Positions 14,615-19,000 of a stretch of 19,000 nt of DNA are shown piece by piece; the stretch's first letter is position 1, and each line of letters opens with the position of its first letter. Source of the DNA: JBAZOY01 sp041648505 (GTDB lineage Bacteria > Desulfobacterota > Syntrophia > Syntrophales > CG2-30-49-12); assembly GCA_041648505.1 (NCBI GenBank), contig JBAZOY010000045.1:1-19000 (forward strand), in the 5' to 3' direction. The translations under genes were made by a program, and so were the position numbers. The notes beneath the pieces were generated by a model, which was not told the DNA's origin, did not search any database, and was given only the letters and a program-made list of their open reading frames with translations.

Positions 14615-15451
14615 TCAGAACAAAATTACTTTGGGTGGAGGCGGCAGCAATCCCTTTTCATAGCCCATCTTAAATAGCGTCTCCAGTGCCTGTTTCCCCT
14701 TTTCACCCATATCAATAGTCAATTCACTAACATACATCTTAACAAATTTCTCACCCAGTTGGTCATCTATACCTCTCCCCCATTGCAGTGCATAAGCTAT
14801 AGCTTCGTCCAAATGCTTGTATCCATAATCGATACTCTGCTTTACTCCATGTGAGAGCTTAGATGCTAACTCTTCTCCCAAATCTTTGCGCACCACGTCA
14901 AGTCCAAGAGGTAACGGCAATCCGCCTGTTTTCTCTTCCCAGAGCTTTCCAAAATCCAAGATCAAGTTAAAACCTTCCTGATTATACGTCAACTGTCCTT
15001 CATGGATTAACAGGCCGGCATCAAACTCCCCCGATGACACCCGTTCCATAATCTGGTCAAAGGGAATATCAATATTTGCGATGCCCTCGGTGAAAATATT
15101 GAAAATTAACGTTGCCGTTGTTAGTTTTCCCGGTGTTGCCACGGTTTTACCTTTTAACTCGGCCAGTGATTTATATTTTTTCGCCACCAAAACCGGTCCA
15201 TATCCTTCTCCCATACTTGCGCCGGTGGACATGATCCAGTATTTATCGGCCACGTACGGAAAGGCGTGGGCGGAGATAGCGGTAACTTCCAATTCTGCAT
15301 CCATGGCCCGCACATTCAGCGATTGAATGTCTTCAAGGAAATGTTCGATCCTTATATCATCAAGTTTTACTTTTCCCTTGGCCAATCCATAAAACATAAA
15401 AGCATCATCAGGATCAGGACTGTGACCGACTCTAATTGTTCTTTCCGGCAT
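14615..15451 (-). CDS. mqnD: MqnA/MqnD-family protein, probably 1,4-dihydroxy-6-naphthoate synthase
   Basis: A 278-residue protein of the VitK2_biosynth family, which uses a periplasmic-binding-protein fold but has no signal peptide. The opening VGHSPDPDDAFMFYGLAKGK corresponds to the MqnD opening SPCPNDTF-type loop. LLIHEGQLTY carries H150 at the position of the MqnD catalytic histidine. MqnD cleaves cyclic de-hypoxanthine futalosine in the futalosine route to menaquinone. The SPDPDD variant suggests a subfamily whose exact activity may differ, so the symbol is tentative. The ATG at 15451 has AAGG upstream. It is convergent with rfbB (49-base gap, no clear terminator). The 187 bases upstream hold an AACTT-9-AAGTT inverted repeat (15513-15531) of unknown meaning. 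Confidence 0.72.
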   Translation of the reverse strand: MPERTIRVGHSPDPDDAFMFYGLAKGKVKLDDIRIEHFLEDIQSLNVRAMDAELEVTAISAHAFPYVADKYWIMSTGASMGEGYGPVLVAKKYKSLAELKGKTVATPGKLTTATLIFNIFTEGIANIDIPFDQIMERVSSGEFDAGLLIHEGQLTYNQEGFNLILDFGKLWEEKTGGLPLPLGLDVVRKDLGEELASKLSHGVKQSIDYGYKHLDEAIAYALQWGRGIDDQLGEKFVKMYVSELTIDMGEKGKQALETLFKMGYEKGLLPPPPKVILF

Positions 15452-15638
15452 TATATTACCTTATCCTTTACTGCGTTATACGATTAGATTTATAAATTAT
15501 TCAGTAGTGTTTAACTTCGCCCCGCCAAGTTGCTAAGAGATGATTTTGTGCCTATATTCACTACACCTTAACAAAAATCTGTACCGCAGGTCATCACCAG
15601 CGCTTGTAAATATCTACCCCTCCTCACTTGAAAATTGT

Positions 15639-16310
15639 CTATAAAATAACAATCCTCTTTATCACCTTAACAACTTCTTCCGGCTCGTCGAGAACCTGAA
15701 ATATATTCATGTCTTCAGGAGAGATCATGCATTTCTCGCAAGCCCTTTTGCGCAGCCAGTCCAGCAAACCTTTCCAGTATTCTCTGTTCACCAGGATAAC
15801 CGGAAAGGGCCTGATCCTTCGAGTTTGAATAAGGGTAAGGGCTTCAAAAAGTTCATCAAGAGTTCCAAATCCTCCGGGGAGGATAACGTAGGCAACGGCA
15901 TACTTGACGAACATAACCTTGCGAATAAAAAAGTAGCGAAAATCGAGCCGGACATTGGCATAAGGATTTGGTTTCTGTTCATAGGGCAGCTTTATGTTCA
16001 AACCTACTGACTTAGCACCAGCTTCGGCTGCCCCTTTATTTGCCGCTTCCATAATGCCGGGACCTCCCCCGGAAATAACATGAAACTCATTTTCGGCAAG
16101 GAGACGGCCAATTTTCACAGCCGTTTCATAGTCTTGATCTCCAGGTTGTGCGCGGGCTGAACCGAATATAGAAACGGCCGGATAGATGTGGGAGAGGGTT
16201 TCAAAACCATCTACAAATTCGGCCAGAATGCGAAACAGGCGCCACGAATCCTTAATGGTCAATTCGTCAATGAGATACTGATCTTCATAATATTCTGGTT
16301 TTACTTTCAT
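15639..16310 (-). CDS. LOG-family protein (TIGR00730-type, possible nucleoside 5'-monophosphate phosphoribohydrolase)
   Basis: A 223-residue Rossmann-like protein of the lysine-decarboxylase-like LOG family. It shows SIFGSAR (47-53), SGGGPGIMEAANKGA (80-94) and the signature PGGFGTLDE (145-153) with the catalytic glutamate E153. LOG proteins release bases such as cytokinins from nucleotide monophosphates; in bacteria the physiological substrate is usually unknown. The older name lysine decarboxylase is misleading. The ATG at 16310 has AGGG 7 bases upstream. It is divergent from the beta-CASP nuclease gene, with overlapping candidate promoters between them. Confidence 0.9.
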   Translation of the reverse strand: MKVKPEYYEDQYLIDELTIKDSWRLFRILAEFVDGFETLSHIYPAVSIFGSARAQPGDQDYETAVKIGRLLAENEFHVISGGGPGIMEAANKGAAEAGAKSVGLNIKLPYEQKPNPYANVRLDFRYFFIRKVMFVKYAVAYVILPGGFGTLDELFEALTLIQTRRIRPFPVILVNREYWKGLLDWLRKRACEKCMISPEDMNIFQVLDEPEEVVKVIKRIVIL

Positions 16311-16352
16311 GGCGATACCCTCAACGTGTTCTAGGAAGTTTATAATTTTTCA

Positions 16353-16381
16353 TTGAATTATTCCCAGTCTGCTTATATTAT
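16353..16381 (+). promoter_or_regulatory. Candidate sigma70 promoter for the beta-CASP nuclease gene
   Basis: TTGAAT (16353-16358), a 17-base spacer and TATTAT (16376-16381) point toward the gene at 16453. The predicted leader is about 65 bases. Confidence 0.5.
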
Positions 16382-16398
16382 TTACACTCTACTGTCAA
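16372..16398 (-). promoter_or_regulatory. Candidate sigma70 promoter for the LOG gene
   Basis: On the minus strand a perfect TTGACA (16398-16393) is followed, after a short 15-base spacer, by TATAAG (16377-16372). Its -10 box overlaps the -10 box of the opposing promoter, so both could not be occupied at once. Confidence 0.4.
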
Positions 16399-16452
16399 GA
16401 AATAGGTTTTTCTTTAGAACAAATTTTGGGGACATAGGAAGGGAGATATGCC

Positions 16453-18063
16453 ATGCAGGTAACATGTTTGGGAGCAGCCAGAACAGTCACAGGATCCTGT
16501 TTTCTATTGGAGAGCAATCAAACCAGAATCCTGGTTGATTGTGGGATGTTCCAGGGCGGAAAAGAAACAAAAAAAAGAAATGCTTCCATGAAGAAGTATC
16601 GGCCTGAAACACTCCAGCACATACTGGTGACCCACGCTCATCTTGACCATTCCGGACTGATCCCCCTGGTGGTAAAGGAAGGGTTTAAGGGCAGCATTAT
16701 CTGTACCAAGGTTACCTTTGAGCTCTGTAAGATTATGCTTCTTGACAGCGCCCATATTCAGGAAATGGAAACTGAATGGCAGAACCGAAAGAATGCCCGT
16801 TCCGGCAAAAAACCGGTGGAGCCTCTGTACACGAAGGAAGATGCGGAACGAAGCCTGTCCTTTTTCCGACCTGTTGATCCGGGAGAGTGCTACCAGGTCA
16901 GCCCGGACATTGAAATTTGTTTTCATAATGCCGGTCATATACTGGGCGCTACCTACCTGGAAATCAGTTTTAAAGAGCAAGGGCTGGAGAGTACCGTGGT
17001 CTTTTCCGGAGATATTGGACGTAAGGGGGCCTTACTTACTGGAGATCCTCATATTATAAAAGAAGCTGATTTTCTTTTTATAGAATCTACCTATGGCAAC
17101 CGGCTGCATAAATCAATTGATGAAAGTAAGGCCGAGTTCTTATCCGTACTCCGGGAGGGAATTAAAAGCGGTGAAAAGATCATCATCCCCGCCTTTGCTG
17201 TGGAGCGGACCCAGGAAATCCTCTATATTCTTAATGAGTTTCGGGAAAATGGATCTATTTCCTCTATCCCCGTCTATCTGGACAGTCCCCTGGCTATTGC
17301 AGCTACGGAGATCTTTAAGAAATATCCGGAATATTTTAAGCTGAGTGTAAACCATCTCATTGAGGAAGGAGACAACCCACTGGATTTTCCGGAACTGATC
17401 TATACCAGAACTTCCGAAGAATCTATGGAAATTAATCACCGGCAAGGACCGGCTATTATTATTGCCGGCAGTGGTATGTGCAACGCCGGACGGATAAAGC
17501 ATCATCTAAAACACAATCTCTGGCGACCCGGGGCCCATATCGTCTTTATGGGATTTCAGGCCGAGGGTTCCCTCGGAAGGTCCATTGTTAATGGTGCTAA
17601 AAAGGTCAGGATCTTTAACGAAGATGTAGTGGTGCGGGCCAAAGTACACACCATCGGCGGTTTTTCGGCACATGCTGATAAAAAAGAACTCTTGACCTGG
17701 ATCGGACATTTCAAAAACCCGAAACTTGAAGTCTTTGTTGTCCATGGTGAGGAATCGGTTTGTCTGGACTTCGCCGAGAGCGTGCAGAATTCCCTTTACC
17801 TTCAGGTTAATGTTCCTCAGTGGCTGGAAACAGTCACACTGAGCCCACATAAGAAGACAGCAGTAGAACCAGCCCCCGAGGTAGAGGATATATCGCATCT
17901 CTTTACCTCCCTCGAAGGCCAGTTACGGATTCTCAGGAACTACATGGAGGGGACAAAGGATTTGGAAAAAGAAAAGGTTCAGCATATCAAGGCTCTCATA
18001 GAAAATACCGGGAAGGAGATGGAATTGTTAATGAAGGGCAATATGGACATAAAGGAGGGGTAG
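16453..18063 (+). CDS. Beta-CASP metallo-beta-lactamase-fold RNA nuclease
   Basis: A 536-residue protein of the beta-CASP (CPSF-73/Ysh1-like) family, probable RNA-processing nuclease. The MBL domain carries HAHLDH (61-66), H162 (NAGHILGATY) and D187 (SGDIGRKG). The beta-CASP insert (about 210-390) contains IPAFAVERTQE and the IAGSGMCNAGRIKHHL segment. H407 (FSAHAD) and H431 (VVHGEE) complete the metal and active site. The last roughly 80 residues form a charged helical tail (about 450-536) not needed for the fold. The ATG at 16453 has GGAAGGGAG 7 bases upstream. It is followed after one base by yjbQ. Substrate is unknown; RNA is assumed from the family. Confidence 0.9.
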   Translation: MQVTCLGAARTVTGSCFLLESNQTRILVDCGMFQGGKETKKRNASMKKYRPETLQHILVTHAHLDHSGLIPLVVKEGFKGSIICTKVTFELCKIMLLDSAHIQEMETEWQNRKNARSGKKPVEPLYTKEDAERSLSFFRPVDPGECYQVSPDIEICFHNAGHILGATYLEISFKEQGLESTVVFSGDIGRKGALLTGDPHIIKEADFLFIESTYGNRLHKSIDESKAEFLSVLREGIKSGEKIIIPAFAVERTQEILYILNEFRENGSISSIPVYLDSPLAIAATEIFKKYPEYFKLSVNHLIEEGDNPLDFPELIYTRTSEESMEINHRQGPAIIIAGSGMCNAGRIKHHLKHNLWRPGAHIVFMGFQAEGSLGRSIVNGAKKVRIFNEDVVVRAKVHTIGGFSAHADKKELLTWIGHFKNPKLEVFVVHGEESVCLDFAESVQNSLYLQVNVPQWLETVTLSPHKKTAVEPAPEVEDISHLFTSLEGQLRILRNYMEGTKDLEKEKVQHIKALIENTGKEMELLMKGNMDIKEG

Positions 18064-18064
18064 G

Positions 18065-18463
18065 ATGATCAAGTTTACTGTCAGGACTAATTCAAGATTT
18101 GAAATGCTTGATATTACCGGGCAGGTGAGGAATTTCTTAAAAGAGAGCAAAATTAAAAGCGGTATTTGCCGTATATTCATCCCTCATACCACCGCTGCTG
18201 TTACCATTAATGAAAACGCTGATCCAGATGTACCGGAAGACATAATTATGGCGCTTGATAAGCTTATCCCCCTCAGCGGCAGCTATCGGCACAGGGAGGG
18301 AAACGCCGCAGCACATATCAAGGCTTCTCTTATCGGTGCATCAGAAACTGTATTCATAGAAAACAGCAATCTTCTTCTTGGTACGTGGCAGTCTCTCTTC
18401 TTCTGCGAGTTTGACGGTCCGAGGACAAGAAAAGTATTTGTCAAGCTGATTCCCACGGAATAG
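18065..18463 (+). CDS. yjbQ: YjbQ/UPF0047 family protein
   Basis: A 132-residue protein of the UPF0047/YjbQ family (secondary thiamine-phosphate synthase enzyme family). Conserved residues are visible: HTTAAVTINENADPDV (H41, E50, D53), YRHREGNAAAHIKASL (H76, H84) and GTWQSLFFCEFDGPR (D117). Family members show weak thiamine-phosphate synthase activity, but the true role is unsettled. Length is standard. The ATG comes one base after the nuclease stop, with GGAGGGG just upstream, so the two are almost certainly translated from one message. Confidence 0.92.
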   Translation: MIKFTVRTNSRFEMLDITGQVRNFLKESKIKSGICRIFIPHTTAAVTINENADPDVPEDIIMALDKLIPLSGSYRHREGNAAAHIKASLIGASETVFIENSNLLLGTWQSLFFCEFDGPRTRKVFVKLIPTE

Positions 18464-18471
18464 GGTGGGGG

Positions 18472-18505
18472 TAAACCCTTCCCCCGGTAATAGGGAAAGG
18501 GTTTA
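18472..18505. terminator. Hairpin between convergent yjbQ and the Hsp20 remnant
   Basis: TAAACCCTTCCC (18472-18483) pairs with GGG-A-AAGGGTTTA (18493-18505): 12 pairs with one bulged A and a 9-base loop. It lies 8 bases after the yjbQ stop and directly against the stop of the opposing Hsp20 frame. No T-run is seen on either side, so its strength as an intrinsic terminator is doubtful. Confidence 0.5.
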
Positions 18506-18853
18506 TCATTCGGATGAGGTTTTAGGAGTGATTATTCGGTCTTGATGGGGATTTTTCTTCGCCTTTGCTTTAGCCTCTTCAGTCTTGGAAAGTTTAATGC
18601 TGTGTATTCCGTTTTTGAAATTTGCCTCGTCTTTTGTCGTGTCAACGCCGGACGGCAGGGAAATTACACGATTTAAAGAACCACATGTTCTTTCCATACG
18701 GTAGTAATCTTTTTCCTTTTCTTCCTTTTCTCCCTTGATGGTGAGGTTCTCGTCTGAAAGCAGCACTTCAACTTCTTTTTCATCGATACATGGAAGAGTT
18801 ATTTGCATAGTTTTTAAATAACTCTTCCTTATCAATGGAGTACGACCGTTCAC
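18506..18853 (-). pseudogene. 5'-truncated, diverging Hsp20/alpha-crystallin small heat shock protein
   Basis: The frame gives 115 residues from a GTG at 18853. From about residue 16 it matches the alpha-crystallin core: MQITLPCIDEKEVEV, LTIKGEKEEKEKDYYRMER, then GSLNRVISLPSGVD and FKNGI. The usual 40-50 residues before this core, including the first beta-strand, are missing and replaced by non-family sequence. Several conserved positions are changed (the usual NGVLTVTLPK reads NGIHSIKLSK), and the C-terminal IXI-type tail is not clear. No good ribosome binding site precedes GTG 18853 or ATG 18808. The frame start overlaps the stop of the upstream glycosyltransferase. I read it as a decaying fragment; a short functional sHsp is possible but less likely. 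Confidence 0.6.
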
Positions 18854-18999
18854 TCTGAATCCGGGTTTAACAAATGCCGGTAGACGTCTACGATTTTCTC
18901 CCCGGCTTTTTCCCAGCGGATATTACGCAGTTCCTCCCGGGACTTATTAAGCATCTCATCGACCAATGGGGGGTGTTTTAAGACCGCAATGATCTTGTT
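18850..18999 (-). CDS. GT4-like glycosyltransferase, C-terminal end (partial)
   Basis: A frame runs in from the right edge and stops at TGA 18852-18850, giving 49 residues. The segment SREELRNIRWEKAGEKIVDV is typical of the last helices of GT4 glycosyltransferases, where a W-x-x-A-G/A-E-K-x-x-x-x-Y motif packs back on the N-terminal domain. The substrate cannot be read from this part. The preceding AVLKHPPLVDEML fits the family's helix after the donor site. Its stop overlaps the GTG of the Hsp20 remnant by two bases. Confidence 0.6.
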   Translation of the reverse strand, partial: NKIIAVLKHPPLVDEMLNKSREELRNIRWEKAGEKIVDVYRHLLNPDSE

Positions 19000-19000
19000 G

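Noticed and set aside
16504..16980. Minus-strand 158-codon frame opposite the beta-CASP gene
   Set aside because: It overlaps the metal-binding motifs of the plus-strand nuclease and shows no domain of its own.
1..19000. CRISPR array, tRNA or rRNA gene, phage module or toxin-antitoxin pair
   Set aside because: No regularly spaced repeats, cloverleaf, rRNA-like conserved stretch, structural phage gene or small linked gene pair of that type could be recognised.

Overview
The window looks like chromosomal DNA from a Gram-negative, probably anaerobic bacterium of the old Deltaproteobacteria (Desulfobacterota, perhaps Syntrophales-like). This is inferred from gene content, not from a database search. 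The pointers are a zapB-like/zapA/6S RNA/rny/ymdB/tyrS block, a two-gene SufC/SufB-type cluster, an MqnA/MqnD-family menaquinone protein, an SPOR-NlpC/P60 lipoprotein, and frequent TTG and GTG starts. I see no plasmid, phage or CRISPR signature. Most genes are housekeeping genes, with three scars of genome decay.

Region 1 (1-4864) begins with the last part of an insertion sequence: a transposase tail and GGACA-type end repeats. The minus-strand genes that follow, in transcription order, are a remnant of a TreT-like GT4 glycosyltransferase, a fused trehalose-6-phosphate synthase/phosphatase, a CLC-type chloride transporter and a PhoB-like response regulator. The OtsAB and CLC genes abut (TAA|TTG), so they probably form one unit; a role in osmotic or stress adaptation is an inference. 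The IS ends about 20 bases past the regulator, where a sensor kinase gene would often lie.

Region 2 (4865-9471, minus strand) carries zapB-like, zapA, 6S RNA, rny (RNase Y), ymdB (phosphodiesterase) and tyrS. It combines cell division, global RNA-polymerase control, RNA turnover and translation. The only gene-free stretch above 300 bases (8573-8945) holds the predicted 6S RNA (8744-8936); the remaining 171 bases before rny are AT-rich, with only the rny ribosome binding site recognisable.

Region 3 (9472-14565, plus strand) starts with two divergent sigma70-like promoters and a BirA-operator-like inverted repeat in the bioF leader. Then come bioF, a hairpin, an SPOR-NlpC/P60 lipoprotein, a SufC-like ATPase, a short SufB-like scaffold and rfbB. 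The last four are tightly spaced.

Region 4 (14566-19000) has an MqnD-like gene and a LOG-family gene on the minus strand. Facing them on the plus strand is a beta-CASP metallo-beta-lactamase nuclease followed by a YjbQ protein. The LOG and nuclease genes share a short intergenic region with overlapping opposed promoters. A strong hairpin separates yjbQ from a 5'-truncated Hsp20 remnant, and the window closes with the C-terminal end of a GT4 glycosyltransferase.

I found no clearly new multi-gene system. The best leads are the BirA-like site in front of a stand-alone bioF, the two-gene Suf cluster behind an envelope hydrolase, and the degraded TreT-like gene fused in layout to otsAB.
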